Shown piece by piece: positions 1 to 10,351 of a stretch of DNA of 64,000 bases (position 1 is the stretch's first letter; every line of letters starts with the position of its first letter). Position numbers and translations under genes: made by a program. Source of the stretch: Bradyrhizobium sp. CB2312 (GTDB lineage: Bacteria > Pseudomonadota > Alphaproteobacteria > Rhizobiales > Xanthobacteraceae); assembly GCF_029714425.1 (NCBI RefSeq), contig NZ_CP121668.1, positions 8,639,501-8,703,500 of the forward strand. Reading direction: 5' to 3'. The notes beneath the pieces were generated by a model, which saw only the letters and a list, made by a program, of their open reading frames with translations, had not been told where the DNA came from and ran no database searches.

Positions 1-570
1 GGCAATCAGGATGCGGGGATCGAGCGCAAGTGCCGAAGCGATGAGAGCCCGTTGACGCTGGCCGCCGGATAACTGATGCGGCAGCTGCTTGGCCTTGGTC
101 TCGGGGTCGGGGACACCGACGAGCTTAAGAAGAGCAATGACGCGCTGCGCGAGTTCCTTGCGCGATGATACCGCGCCGTGGAGGAGCAAGCCTTCACCGA
201 TCTCTTTGCCGATCCGGCGAAGCGGATCAAGTGAGACGAGTGCATCTTGTAATACAAAGCCAATCTCGTTGCCGCGGATGCGCCGCCAGGCACGATCGCT
301 AAGACCCATCAGGCTCGTTCCGTCGAAGCTTAGCTGGCGTGCATGAACATTGGCGTAGCGACCAGCGAGGCCTATGAGAGCCCGCGCAGTCACGCTCTTG
401 CCCGAGCCGGATTCACCGACAATCGCGAGACACCGTCCCGGTCGGAGGGAGAAGGATATGCTGCGCACAACCGCTTTCTCGTCGGTGGCGCGACCGAAGG
501 AAACACGCAGCGAATCGACCGTGAGGAGGTCTGGCTGCTGCGGGACAGGCTGTAGCCGACCCTGTGACAT
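1..570 (-). CDS. ABC transporter ATPase, DppD/OppD type (partial)
   Basis: The minus-strand frame opens at the ATG at 568-570, directly after the stop of the permease gene (TGAATG junction), and stays open to the window edge, so only the first 190 codons are seen. Walker A (GESGSGKS), a Q-loop region (GFVLQDALVSLDP) and the ABC signature LSGGQRQR are all intact. The spacing and the DPLRRI segment are typical of peptide/nickel-class importer ATPases, which hydrolyse ATP at the inner membrane to power uptake. It is the last visible gene of an operon with two permeases and a solute-binding protein. Family assignment is firm; substrate is unknown. A second ATPase domain or gene may lie beyond the edge. 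Confidence 0.9.
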   Translation of the reverse strand, partial: MSQGRLQPVPQQPDLLTVDSLRVSFGRATDEKAVVRSISFSLRPGRCLAIVGESGSGKSVTARALIGLAGRYANVHARQLSFDGTSLMGLSDRAWRRIRGNEIGFVLQDALVSLDPLRRIGKEIGEGLLLHGAVSSRKELAQRVIALLKLVGVPDPETKAKQLPHQLSGGQRQRALIASALALDPRILIA

Positions 571-1428
571 TCACGTTTTTCCTTCCAGACGGTCCTGTAG
601 ATGGCGCCCGATGATGGTGAGGCTGAGGGCAAACGTCGTAACTGCCAAACCGGGTATGATCTCCAGCCACCAGGCGTAGATTACATAATTGCGCCCGGCA
701 TTGAGCAGCGCGCCCCATTCAGGCGCCGGGGGAGCGACGCCGAGTCCAAGAAAAGCAAGACCGGAGGCCCATATAATCGCCTGACCTACGCCGATCGTCA
801 TCATTGCCGTCAGAGGGTTCATGGCGTTGGGAAGTATATGCCTCCAGACAATACGGGGAAATGGATGGCCCAGCACCTTGGCGGCCTCCACATACCCTGT
901 CCCCTTGATGGCAAGCACCTGGCCCCTGATCATGCGCGCATAGCCTGGCGCTGTGCTGATTCCGACAGCTATGACCTCAGTCAATACCGACGGCCCAAAA
1001 ACGGTCACGAACACAAGGGCGAGCAGGAGCGTGGGAATTGCGAAGAGCATATCGACAATCCGGCTCAGGATGCTGTCGCATACGCCACCAGAAATTGCGG
1101 CGGCGACGCCGAAAACGATCGCAATGGACATGCTCAGCGCCGTCGCACCTAGTCCAAGAGCCAGCGATTGGCCTGCCCCCTCGACTACTCGAGAGTAAAG
1201 ATCTCGACCCAATTGATCAGTTCCCAACCAATGGGCGATCGACGGAGACTGTAATGACGATCTCAAATCAATAGCGAGCGGATCGTGCGTCTGCAGCACC
1301 TTTGGCGCCACAGCCGCGAGGGCAAAGAGGCCAATGATGATAAGACAGGCGGCAACTCGGAACGGAACATGGCCGACGATTGCCAGGATCCCTTTGAGCG
1401 AACGAGACACGGTGGCTTCGGCGAACAT
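571..1428 (-). CDS. ABC transporter permease, DppC type
   Basis: A 285-residue inner-membrane permease of the peptide/opine/nickel class. It has an N-terminal membrane segment near residues 24-45 (FRVAACLIIIGLFALAAV) followed by the DppC-type region HWLGTDQLGRDLYSR. The cytoplasmic EAA loop (YVEAAKVLGHPFPRIVWRHI) contacts the ATPase. Two bases separate it from the upstream DppB-type gene and its stop abuts the ATPase start, so the operon is translationally tight. It would form the translocation pore with the DppB-type partner. Length is usual for the family. The substrate cannot be told from sequence. Confidence 0.9.
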   Translation of the reverse strand: MFAEATVSRSLKGILAIVGHVPFRVAACLIIIGLFALAAVAPKVLQTHDPLAIDLRSSLQSPSIAHWLGTDQLGRDLYSRVVEGAGQSLALGLGATALSMSIAIVFGVAAAISGGVCDSILSRIVDMLFAIPTLLLALVFVTVFGPSVLTEVIAVGISTAPGYARMIRGQVLAIKGTGYVEAAKVLGHPFPRIVWRHILPNAMNPLTAMMTIGVGQAIIWASGLAFLGLGVAPPAPEWGALLNAGRNYVIYAWWLEIIPGLAVTTFALSLTIIGRHLQDRLEGKT

Positions 1429-1430
1429 GC

Positions 1431-2420
1431 TTATGTCAACCTGATCCTCGGATCGACCACCCGGTAAGTCAGATCGACAATCAAACTAACAAGAACGAAC
1501 AGGCCCGCAGAGACCAGAACAGCTCCCGAGACAATCGGAACGTCTCGCGAGGACGTTGCAGCAACAAGGACTCCACCTAGGCCTTGACGGGCGAAAACCA
1601 CCTCGATCAAAATCGCGCCCGAAAGCAGTTTGCCGAGCGCCCAACCTGATAAACTAATGCCAGGCAATGCGGCATGGCGGAGGACGTGGCGAAGCCTGAC
1701 GCCGAAATCACTCATGCCTCGGGCCCGCGCGGACGTAACGAACGGCTGCTCGAGCACGCGCGTGAACTCGTTCTGAACGACTTGTCCGAAAAAGCCCGAT
1801 AGTTCAAGAGCCAACGCAAGTGTCGGCAGAATGAGCCCGGCCGGAGAACTTCCACCGATGACCGGAAAAATGCGCAGCTTTACCGCAAAAACAACCAGCA
1901 GAATTGTGGCCAGCCAATAGGGCGGCGCGGTCGCAAAAAAGACCTGCGTGTCATTGAGCAACTTCGCCCACATGTTGTCTCTGCCGGCGATGAACAAGGT
2001 CGTCAGGACTGCGATAATCCATGCGAACAGCAGCGCGGTGACCGCCAGAATAATGGTAGGGCCAATCTGTTCCGCGATGATCCCTGCGACAGGCCGATGC
2101 TGCTGGTACGACTCGCCAAAGTCTCCATGCAGGCTTCGCAGTATGTATTTTCCGTATTGAACCGCGAGCGGTTGATCAAATCCGTATTTCGCATTGATCG
2201 CCGCAAGTTCCGCCGAGGACGCGACTCCGACGTTGCCGCTTGTCGCATTGATGATGATCTGGGCGCGGTCCCCAGGGAGCACACATTGGATCAAAAACGC
2301 GAAGGTTGCGGCAGCCCACACCACGACCACACCGGAGAATATCCGGCGCGCGAACCAAACAATGGGATGATGGGCTGCTATTTTCACGGCGTCACTTCCC
2401 ATCATCGAAATGAGCGTCAT
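1431..2420 (-). CDS. ABC transporter permease, DppB type
   Basis: A 329-residue inner-membrane permease, partner of the DppC-type protein. It starts with an N-terminal membrane helix (residues about 25-48) and has the DppB-type periplasmic region with GDFGESYQQHRPV. An EAA-like loop (FVTSARARGMSDFGVRLRHVLRH) precedes the last helices. The annotated start overlaps the end of the solute-binding protein gene by 29 bases; internal Met codons at residues 6-7 are alternatives. Function is inferred from the family: half of the channel of a peptide- or opine-class importer. Confidence 0.88.
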   Translation of the reverse strand: MTLISMMGSDAVKIAAHHPIVWFARRIFSGVVVVWAAATFAFLIQCVLPGDRAQIIINATSGNVGVASSAELAAINAKYGFDQPLAVQYGKYILRSLHGDFGESYQQHRPVAGIIAEQIGPTIILAVTALLFAWIIAVLTTLFIAGRDNMWAKLLNDTQVFFATAPPYWLATILLVVFAVKLRIFPVIGGSSPAGLILPTLALALELSGFFGQVVQNEFTRVLEQPFVTSARARGMSDFGVRLRHVLRHAALPGISLSGWALGKLLSGAILIEVVFARQGLGGVLVAATSSRDVPIVSGAVLVSAGLFVLVSLIVDLTYRVVDPRIRLT

Positions 2421-4119
2421 AGAAAACGGGTTCGCCGACCGAGCCGCGGTCCAACCAAACGTCTTTGAGGTTTGGCTTGGTCGCCAACGTTACGTCCAGC
2501 ACCGTGAGGCCAATCACAGGAGCCTCATCCACGATCTTCCGTTCCGCCTGCTGATAGAGGGCGACACGTTGCGCCCCATTGAGTTCCTGCTCCGCCCTTT
2601 GAATGATGTCCCAAAGCGTCAGATCTTGATAGCGTGAGGGATTGAAGCGATTAGTCTCGCCCTTCTGATCGGGCTTCCACGAGATCCGGAATATCTCCGC
2701 GCCGGGGGCAACCCAATAGAGGAGAACAATCTCATAATCATCGGGTCCGAGGTTTTTTCCTGCGAAGAAATCAGCTGGATTGGTAGGCTGAAGACGTACG
2801 TCAAAACCGGCCGCTCTTGCCTGCTGCTGGATAACTTGCAAGGCTTGCTCGCCATCTGGCTTCAGAAAAGCGTTCGAATAGGACACGCGCACGATGAGCG
2901 GGTTGCCATTCTTAACACGAACGCCGCTAGGATTACGCTCGGTCCAACCCGCCTGGTCAAGCAATTGATTGGCCTTCCGAATATCGTACGTATACGACTG
3001 CCCGAGCTCAGGCAGGTATTCCGGCGAGCTCTGACTCAGCGCACCGTTGCCTTCAAATGGCAAAGAGCCAAGGAATGATGTGTCGACTGCGGCCTTCCGG
3101 TCAGTAGAGTAGGCAAACGCCTTGCGGACGAGCACATCGTCAAATGGGGGCCGTGCCGTATACAACGCCAGGCGCAGAGGGGTACCGCCAGTAATGTGCC
3201 GCAATAATGGAAAACGGGAATTGGCCTCCTTCCATGCGATAGCTGGGATATCGTATATGGCATCGGTCTCGCCCGCGATGAACGAGCCATACCGCACGGT
3301 CTGATCTGGCAGGAACTTCCAGCTGATTCCGTCAATGTAAGCCGGCCCTTGATGTTTGGCGGTGGCCGGCGCCGAGTTGTAGTCGGGATTGCGGCGGAAG
3401 GTGACCTCCCGTCCATGACGCCATTTGTCGACAATGAATGGACCTGAGCCGACTGGGTTCTCGCAGTTTACCGCAAGTCCGCGTTTGAGCGCGGAAGGTG
3501 AAAGAATGCCTTGCGAGGATTGAGCAAACACGTTCAGCAAGGGTTGAAATGGCACCTTCAAGGTTACCTGTAACCTCAGAGGAGCGATTGCGGTTGCCGA
3601 TTCGAAGCTATCGCTAAGATACGGAGCAGCAGTCGGATTACGCAGATCAGGGTCGTTGCTGAGCCATCCGTTGATGTTGTCCGCAATGGCTTGCGCATCC
3701 AGAGAAGTGCCATCCGTGAACTTCACATTCGGCTTTATCTCGAATGTGTATATCTTCTTGTCATCGGAAATTGTCCATGACTCGGCCAGCCATGGCACAA
3801 TCTTGCCATCCTCGCTGCGGGCGACCAGATTATCGCTGTACTGGCGTTGCAGATACCATTGCTGCACCCATCCTCCGAAGAGGCACGCCGGCTCCTGAAA
3901 GTGCCCGTAACGAATAACGCCTCCTCGCTTTACGCTCCCGGCTACCCCTTCTTGAGCATGAATACTTGACGGCAGTTGCGACAGGCCCAAGAGCACGAGG
4001 AGGGCCGCCTTCACGGTTCTTGCTGGATAGTCCGACTTTCCAGTGAATCGCCTCGTTGACCGCGCATTCGACAAATGCATATCCAGTCTCCAAATCATTT
4101 GATGTTGAGGAAGCGTCAT
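2392..4119 (-). CDS. Extracellular solute-binding protein, family 5
   Basis: A 575-residue periplasmic binding protein (SBP_bac_5, DppA/OppA type). A hydrophobic signal stretch (AALLVLLGLSQLPSSIHA) sits near residues 36-53. The family hallmark region around ARSEDGKIVPWLAESW and KFTDGTSLDAQAIADN follows the N-terminal lobe. The ATG at 4119 overlaps the stop of the monooxygenase gene as ATGA, which suggests translational coupling, but an internal Met at residue 14 would give a more normal signal peptide. It would capture the substrate and deliver it to the two permeases. Co-transcription with a flavin monooxygenase suggests uptake of a compound that is then oxidised; which one is not evident. 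Confidence 0.9.
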   Translation of the reverse strand: MTLPQHQMIWRLDMHLSNARSTRRFTGKSDYPARTVKAALLVLLGLSQLPSSIHAQEGVAGSVKRGGVIRYGHFQEPACLFGGWVQQWYLQRQYSDNLVARSEDGKIVPWLAESWTISDDKKIYTFEIKPNVKFTDGTSLDAQAIADNINGWLSNDPDLRNPTAAPYLSDSFESATAIAPLRLQVTLKVPFQPLLNVFAQSSQGILSPSALKRGLAVNCENPVGSGPFIVDKWRHGREVTFRRNPDYNSAPATAKHQGPAYIDGISWKFLPDQTVRYGSFIAGETDAIYDIPAIAWKEANSRFPLLRHITGGTPLRLALYTARPPFDDVLVRKAFAYSTDRKAAVDTSFLGSLPFEGNGALSQSSPEYLPELGQSYTYDIRKANQLLDQAGWTERNPSGVRVKNGNPLIVRVSYSNAFLKPDGEQALQVIQQQARAAGFDVRLQPTNPADFFAGKNLGPDDYEIVLLYWVAPGAEIFRISWKPDQKGETNRFNPSRYQDLTLWDIIQRAEQELNGAQRVALYQQAERKIVDEAPVIGLTVLDVTLATKPNLKDVWLDRGSVGEPVFYDAHFDDGK

Positions 4120-5465
4120 AGCGGCGGGCTAGCTGTGGCTCGTGCCGGCCCGAAAGGAATGGAAAGCCCGAAATGCTCTCGCAGCGTCTGCCCACGATAT
4201 TCTTTGCGAAAGAGCCCGCGCTTCTGCAGGATGGGGACCACATTGTCGACAAACGCCGAAGTGCCATCTTGCAGCACGTCCGGAATGATGTTGAAACCAT
4301 CAACCGCGCCAGCGCGAAACCATGCCTCAATCGAGTTTGCGATCTGCTCGGGCGCACCCACGAGCGCGCGGTGGCCAAACGCTTGAACGCTGCTAATGAT
4401 TTCGCGAACCGTCCGACCTTGACGCGCCAGAGTCTCAATCGTGCGATGGTGACCGACAGAAAACGGAACATCATCTGCAGCAGGCAAGATCTCCTCCGGG
4501 ATTTGCCTTTCGAGGCTGAGCTTCTCGACTGCCACACCCATGCTTCGTGCAAGAGCAGCGATGGCGCGCTCCATATCGAGGAGTCCGTCAAGGTTTTTCT
4601 TGCGACGAACCGCTTCTTCCTCGGTACCCCCGATACAGGTGACAAGGCCTGGCAGGATGAGCGGGGCCGCAGGGCGGCCGAATTGCCGAGAAAGCGCGCG
4701 CAGGCGCTCTGCCTCCTGCATCGCCGTTGACAAGTCCCCGGCTGCCGCAAACACGACATCTGCACTGCGGGCGCCAAGCCGTAATCCGGGATCCGAACCG
4801 CCAGCCTGAACGATGACTGGGTGGCCTTGAGGCGAAGCGGGATGCGTAAGTGGGCCCCGGATGCCGAAACTATTGGTAGCGGGATCGAGCAGGCGAAATT
4901 GGCTCTGATCTGCGTAAACGCCCGCAGCCTGATCGGCGATGACTATCTCGCCGCTCCAGCTCAGCCAGAGAGCACGGACCGTTTCAACGAAGTCCTCCGC
5001 ACGTCTGTAGCGATCCGCTCGCCCAACCTCTCGGCCGCCAAAGTTCGCAACCGTCGCCGGACTCGACGTCGTGACCGCATTCCACGCAACGCGCCCGCGG
5101 CTGATGACATCGAGCGATTGGAAGCGCCGGGCAAGATTGTATGGTTCGTTGTAGGTAGTCGACGCCGTCGCAATCAGACCAATCCGATCCGTTTCACGTG
5201 CAATCACAGCGAGAACCAGCGTCGGTTCGAGCCCATTAAGCGGCGGCTGGTGCGTGATGTCGGAACTTATCGCGGGGGTGTCGGCGAGGAATACAGCATC
5301 CATCAGACCATGCTCCGCAATCTTCGCAGCGCGGACGTAATGCTCGATGTCGAAAAAGGCGCTTGGATTCGTGCCCGGCCAGCGCCATGCGGCGGAATGA
5401 CCACCGGCACCATGAAGATTTAAGCCAAGATGAAGCATGGAGTTACCCGAAGACATAACCGTCAC
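4116..5465 (-). CDS. LLM-class flavin-dependent monooxygenase (NtaA/SnaA/DszA type)
   Basis: A 449-residue protein of the two-component FMN-dependent monooxygenase group that includes nitrilotriacetate and dibenzothiophene-sulfone oxygenases. Recognisable parts are LHLGLNLHGAGGHSAAWRW at the N-terminus, the EPTLVLAVIARETDRIGL strand, the SRGRVAWNAVTT motif and a C-terminal AGAVDGFNIIPDVL. Such enzymes oxidise an organic substrate with reduced FMN supplied by a separate reductase, which is not seen here. It heads the ABC importer operon and overlaps the next gene by four bases. Met1 or Met10 could be the start. Enzyme class is clear; substrate is unknown. Confidence 0.88.
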   Translation of the reverse strand: MTVMSSGNSMLHLGLNLHGAGGHSAAWRWPGTNPSAFFDIEHYVRAAKIAEHGLMDAVFLADTPAISSDITHQPPLNGLEPTLVLAVIARETDRIGLIATASTTYNEPYNLARRFQSLDVISRGRVAWNAVTTSSPATVANFGGREVGRADRYRRAEDFVETVRALWLSWSGEIVIADQAAGVYADQSQFRLLDPATNSFGIRGPLTHPASPQGHPVIVQAGGSDPGLRLGARSADVVFAAAGDLSTAMQEAERLRALSRQFGRPAAPLILPGLVTCIGGTEEEAVRRKKNLDGLLDMERAIAALARSMGVAVEKLSLERQIPEEILPAADDVPFSVGHHRTIETLARQGRTVREIISSVQAFGHRALVGAPEQIANSIEAWFRAGAVDGFNIIPDVLQDGTSAFVDNVVPILQKRGLFRKEYRGQTLREHFGLSIPFGPARATASPPL

Positions 5466-6985
5466 TCATGCGGCGGCATCTGAGCTGCTTGGCGGGCCTT
5501 GTGGACAGCCAGCCTGCGCTTTCGCGCAAGCGCATCTTGCATGTGCTCCGGGCAGCCAATTTGAGGCATAGACAACAAACAGCCGGCTGATGTGAGAAGA
5601 ATGTCACCAAAGAAGCTTTTGGTAGGTCTTGCGATCTTCTCCGAGCGGGCGCGGCCAAGAAGAGCTTCGACCACGCTGGTTGCCGATTGACACCGACCTG
5701 ACAGCTTGTCTCCAGCGGCGGGTTGCTTCCACACGAGTACATTCACATCGGCTCTCCAGAATTCATCAAGAAGCCAGCTCCTTTTCAGGAAGATGTTTGG
5801 ATGGGATTCGCGATCGAAACGTTTGGACTCCCGACCGAGCGAGCTAATGATCATGCTAGAGGATCTTTAGAGGTCCAGACCATGCAAACGCAATAGTTGA
5901 GTATTTCAATCTACTATCGTCCCTTGGCATCCTCTTCTACTGCCGTTTCTAACCTTCCCTCGCGTAATCCCAAGCGTTCTCTGATCAGGCTCACCGAACA
6001 CGCGCTGCGTAATTGCAGCAGCTGCAATTGGGAGCGCCGGCGCGTCCGCGAAAGAGATAACCGCGATGCGATCGAGAACACACGGCAATTTTGGCGCGAC
6101 ATGATTGGTCGACCGCTTGCTGCCGCGCTGCAAAGTGACATCCGATCAATAAGGCGTCGCCAAGCCCAGCATCTAATAATGCGATGAACCATTCGAGATT
6201 ATAGATGCCGCATTACGGCAACGCTTCGAAGCTGCGCTGGATTCGAGGATGCTGGAGCGTCGTTAATTCTCGCGCGCACGGCGCATGTCCTCGCGTACTC
6301 TACGGGTGTGATGACGCACCGCCAATTTTCCAAAAAGGCCCGTCTTCACGGCCCCACGACCGCGCCGATATGTGCACGGGACTCAGCTACCTTGGACACA
6401 GCCGCCTTTGAGCATCAAGAATCGCGGCGCATCAACGTCGACGAAATCACCCAGCTGGATATCGGACCGCCTCACTTACCGGCACATGGGAGTGGGACGC
6501 CTCTCGGGATGGATCGTTCGTGGTCATGTCACGTCTGGTTGGCGATCCAACGTCTCGGCGGATGTCCGGATTGAATTGCATCGAGCGGGTCGTGTTTTGC
6601 GACCAGCCTTCACCGCGCCCGCGCAACTCCTCGCCCCAAACAGCAGTCCCAACAAAGCACAATGAGCTTCACGCCAGACCGGCGCAATCACGAGCCCGAT
6701 GGCTGCGGCATCGGCTACTCGGATCAGAGCTAGCCCCTGGACGAGCCTTTCAACGACATCGACTTGCGCACAATGCAAGCTGACGCAGATAAACTTATCC
6801 ACCCAGCGCAAGCTCACCGATTGCAGCTCTTTCGCGCACCGCTTCTCCCAGACCATTCACACCGCGCTGCCGTGGAGCTGGACAGGGGCGAAGGGTCCAT
6901 CTCGCCAAACTCAACCCTGCAATGAACAACAGGCCCGCCAGCACAGCTGGCAAGGGCCCGGACTTCACTTCAACCAATGGGCCTG
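5466..6985. other. Gene-poor interval, no convincing gene
   Basis: About 1.5 kb between the monooxygenase start and the first tts box. Short open frames on both strands (for example 130 codons on the minus strand at 5462-5854) show no recognisable domain and no convincing ribosome-binding site. I take it as decayed or non-coding island DNA that also holds the promoter of the minus-strand ABC operon. Confidence 0.5.
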
Positions 6986-7005
6986 GTCAGCTATTCGACA
7001 GCTAA
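6986..7005 (+). promoter_or_regulatory. tts box upstream of ADP-ribosyltransferase-like effector copy 1
   Basis: GTCAGCTATTCGACAGCTAA matches the TtsI-binding tts-box core (GTCAGCTTnTCGAAAGCTAA) at all but two or three positions. An ATG lies 47 bases downstream at 7052, the same spacing as for the other effector genes here. Confidence 0.8.
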
Positions 7006-7051
7006 GCCCTTTAGCATAGTAATATCTGTATCGGACTAGCAGGCCCACTTG

Positions 7052-8131
7052 ATGGCTCAAGACCTGGAGGAAAAGGACCTGGATCCTGGCTCAGCCCGTT
7101 CCGCCCCCCTCAACATACCGTCCGCTGCAATTTTATCGAGAGTTGCGCCCGGCTCAGCCTCTGATCCTCATCGGACCAACTTTGCTCGATGATATTGACA
7201 AGGCAACCAGTGAGAATGGAATGGACCCATTTGACAAGGTGAACCCGTCCGCGCTCGCATCAGTTGCGTCGAGCCGCAACAGGAAGAGACCGCGCCGCAA
7301 GCAGACTTTGAGCTGCGGCTTAGAGAGCACCGGCCAGTCCTCCCAGCACCAGCTTCAGCCGGCGCTGGATCGACCCGAACTGCAACGGATGGCAATAGGA
7401 GAGCGGACCTTATCCCGAAGAACGAACGGTGCACAGCCGCATCCTTTGTAAAAGCGCGCGCTCAACTCGCCGTAACGCTGACCTGCGCGAGCCTTGCGGA
7501 ACTCAGAAGGGAAATCGAACTCGCCGCGCAGACGTCAACGCCATGGTCAGGAGCGACTGGACCGTCGACCGGCGGCGTGGATGGTAGCCGCGTTCACGAC
7601 GACGTAGTGGCATCCTCATACTTGGAGCTGCAGCGCTTCCAAAACCACGCTAGCCATTGCAAGCCGCGCGGGTTCGCCAATCAGAGTGCAATGGCCCATT
7701 TGCGTTCCATGGCGGCTTCGCGTTTCGACGCCGCCCCCTGGAATATCTGGGGAGGCCAACGACTTGATCTGGGTCGCGCAGCGGCAGAGCACATGAGGGG
7801 CGACACCACTTCTTCGCCCTTTGTGTCGCTGTCCGAGGAGGCCTCCCAATTGCTCCTCTCGCCAGACGACGACAACGAGTATGGCGCCAAAGTGATCGCG
7901 GAAAATGCGAATGAGTTGCACACGTACACGGTGCCAAGGATCACCGCTTGGACGGCCGACGAGATCGTCAGTATTCTTGAGGACGGGACTGAGGATGATG
8001 AACCCAATCTGGCCTGGGTGAGTGATACCCCAACTGAGGAGCGCGAGGTACTGTTTTTGGGCGGGAATCTGGATGACTACCGGACCGCGAGCGCATCGAA
8101 TCCCTACAGAAAGTCAGGGAAAGAAGATTAA
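7052..8131 (+). pseudogene. T3SS effector, cholera-toxin-like ADP-ribosyltransferase, copy 1 (frameshifted)
   Basis: The frame begins at ATG 7052 and meets TGA near 7188. A second frame (about 7143-7260, containing MDPFDKVNPSALAS) carries on, and the first frame resumes at about 7235 and is open to 8131, so two compensating frameshifts are needed. The longest intact piece can start at GTG 7577 (184 codons). The C-terminal part shows RFQN, SPFVSLSEEA, then HTYTVPRITAWTADEIV and EEREVLFLGG, which line up with the R, S-T-S and E-x-E elements of cholera/pertussis-type toxins (compare EQEVSALGG in cholera toxin). The paralogue at 11.86-12.83 kb has the same layout. If active, it would transfer ADP-ribose to a host protein after secretion. 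The toxin-fold call is my inference from motifs. Confidence 0.6.
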
Positions 8132-8365
8132 GGGTAGAGGCTTAGCACAACTTGGCTGTTTTCGATGTTCGGAAATCGAAAGCAGCCTTCGCTCCGTCTA
8201 TACTGCTCCCGCCGAGCTGGCCATCAGGGGAGGTGGCCCGCGTACCGCACCTGGAAAATCAGAATTTCAGCCGAAGCCTGTACCGTCTTTACGTTCGCCG
8301 CCTCGTCGTCGGGTTCGAAAAGGCAGTTGCCGACCAATATTCATTCTTACTTTCCGCCCGGCCAG

Positions 8366-8385
8366 ATCAGGTTTTGGAAAGCTAA
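8366..8385 (+). promoter_or_regulatory. tts box upstream of repeat-containing effector pseudogene
   Basis: ATCAGGTTTTGGAAAGCTAA has three mismatches to the tts-box core. The ATG of the effector frame is 46 bases downstream at 8431. Confidence 0.7.
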
Positions 8386-8430
8386 CGTGGGTAGCGAAAG
8401 AACGAGGAAACGAAGCGAGCGGACTGCAGC

Positions 8431-10351
8431 ATGGATCGAAACAACGCGATCAACCCAGCGTATAAAGATGCCGCTACGTCAGATACCACGGTTGAACAAC
8501 CCAAAGAACCGCAAGCGGTGTTCGAGCAACACTTGCGAGAGGTGCGACAGCTTGGCCCGGTATATTCCCATAGCGGGCTTTATGACATCACCGAACAAGA
8601 CGATCGCCTCATCCAAGCAGCGTCTGGTGCTGCCCTTCACCGAGGCCCACCGCCAATGCGATTACCATTGAAATCTATGACCGTCGGCTTCGCAAATTGG
8701 CCGAGCTGCTGAAGCGGTCTGGTCACTCGATTGCTGAGCTCGATGACGACACGTTGCTCGAGCGCTCCAAGACGCTACTGCCAAAAGACAAGGTGATCTT
8801 TTCTGCATTGTCAATGGTGAGTAGGTACCGGGAGCCCAGCGATACCGCTCCGCCGCTCAGAACACATTATCGTCCGTCCAAGGAAGATACCAATCTCATC
8901 AGAGAGGCGACCGAGGCGGCCTTTGGTCGAGCAATGGACGCAAAAACCGCTGGAAATTACGCTAGCAGTCTTCGCAAGCTAGCGGCAGCACTGCGCCCCT
9001 TGTCGATTGCCAAGCTCAGCCACAAAGCGCTGCTCGGCTATACCGATGCTTTGTTTCCGAACGACAAGAAGCTCATCTACGCGTTGAACAGGCTGAACGA
9101 CTACCGCCGAACCGCGGGGCGGGACAACTCGCCGAGTTACGTGGGCGATTCGCGCCGGTCAATGCAGCCGGCCGCCGATTTGTCCGTCCAGCTTTTCGAA
9201 CGTGAGCAGCCTTTAGGGAACGCGGACGGCTCATTGCCGGCGGGCGGCTTCAATGCTCAGCAGTTTTGGGAGGGAACGGGTTTAACCGCTCGTTCTCCCG
9301 CGCAACTTGTCGCCCAGAATATGCTTTTCGACGCTGTGCGCCAAAACAATGTGCCTCCACCTTCCATTGCGTGCCACCCCCTCGCCCCTGCAGAGTTTCG
9401 CTCAGGAAGCGCTTTTCGATGCGGCCGATCGCGAGGGCCTGCCGCCAGTCAATGCACCGGTGCTTTGGCCGAGCATGAGTTCGGTCGCCTACTCACCCGT
9501 GCAAGATGTCGCCCAGGAACAGCTTTTAGGTGCAGCTGATCGCGAGGGCTTGCCGACGACGTTCTACGATGCGCCGGTACGCTGGCCAACTGCCGGTTCA
9601 GTCACCCATTCGCACGTGCAAAGTGTCATCCAGCAAGAGCTTTTCGATGCCGCGGATCGAGACCAGTTTGCGCCTGCTTTCGATCTTCAGGCATCGAAGT
9701 TATCGTGTTAGGACCGCGTGGGGTAGCGATCTTCAGCTCATCCATCTGCGCTCTCCTGCTGTTGGCGATACATTTGACGTTTCATTCGCAGTGCCCAACG
9801 ATTTTTCTCATCGCAACCAGCTCGCTCCCGATATGATGCTTTCCAAGCTGGGCAAGTGGGACTTCTTGCCTAATGCGCAATATCCGCTCATGAACTATGA
9901 GATTGGTGGGGAACGCTATACGGCCGTGCTCGGGCCGAGAGGATCCAATGACGTTCAACTCATCCATCACCCAAGGTTCGCTTCGGGGAGTGAAGCTGCG
10001 TCGGTGACTCCGATGGCTTCCCCGCATACCTACGACGGCCTCGCATCTGGGCTTGATCGGCCCTCCGGGTTCGAATTGCAGGCGGCGAACCTCCAACCGC
10101 CGTCCGCCGCGCCCCCCTCGGGCCACCACCCGCTCCCGCAAGTTCCTGAACTCGGAGAGTGGTTCGGCCTAGACTGGGGGCACGGCCCGCGAGAAGCTTC
10201 GACTCTCGTGATTGACATGCTCCAAAACCTGGGCCTTCTGCCGAGCCAGGACGTCCCCATGACCCGCTTTTTGATCCATGGCGAGCCCTACACGGCTGAA
10301 AGCCTACCCGGTGGCCGCGTTCTTCTCTTCCATCGGCCGCAATCTGGCTGA
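8431..10351 (+). pseudogene. T3SS effector remnant, NopD/Bel2-5-like N-terminal repeats, multiply frameshifted
   Basis: Four consecutive plus-strand frames make one broken gene. 8431 opens with MDRNNAINPAYKDAATS; 8697 continues with two helical repeats (GHSIAELDDDTLLERSKTLL and SIAKLSHKALLGYTDALF, each ending in a K.IF/IYAL..L..YR motif). From 9320 to 9700 four units containing LFDAADREGLP recur about every 37-39 residues. The last frame (9530-10351) holds two copies of a DMMLSKLGKWDFLP / DMLQNLGLLPSQD module with GERYTAVLGPRG and GEPYTAESLPGG. Such repeats are, as far as I recall, found in front of the SUMO-protease domain of Bradyrhizobium effectors like NopD and Bel2-5. No protease domain follows here. 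The upstream tts box supports an effector origin; at least three frameshifts argue it is dead. Confidence 0.55.
9320..9700 (+). repeat. Degenerate tandem repeat inside effector remnant (about 37-39 codons)
   Basis: Units containing MLFDAVRQNN, LFDAADREGLPP, LLGAADREGLPT and LFDAADRDQF follow each other at about 110-117 bp. The first unit is in a different frame from the next three, so a frameshift falls within the array near 9375. Confidence 0.75.

Noticed and set aside
3830..4777. 315-codon minus-strand frame across the monooxygenase/binding-protein junction
   Set aside because: Arginine/serine-rich out-of-frame shadow spanning two well-supported genes.
5462..5854. 130-codon minus-strand frame
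   Set aside because: No recognisable domain or ribosome-binding site and it overlaps the start region of the monooxygenase gene.
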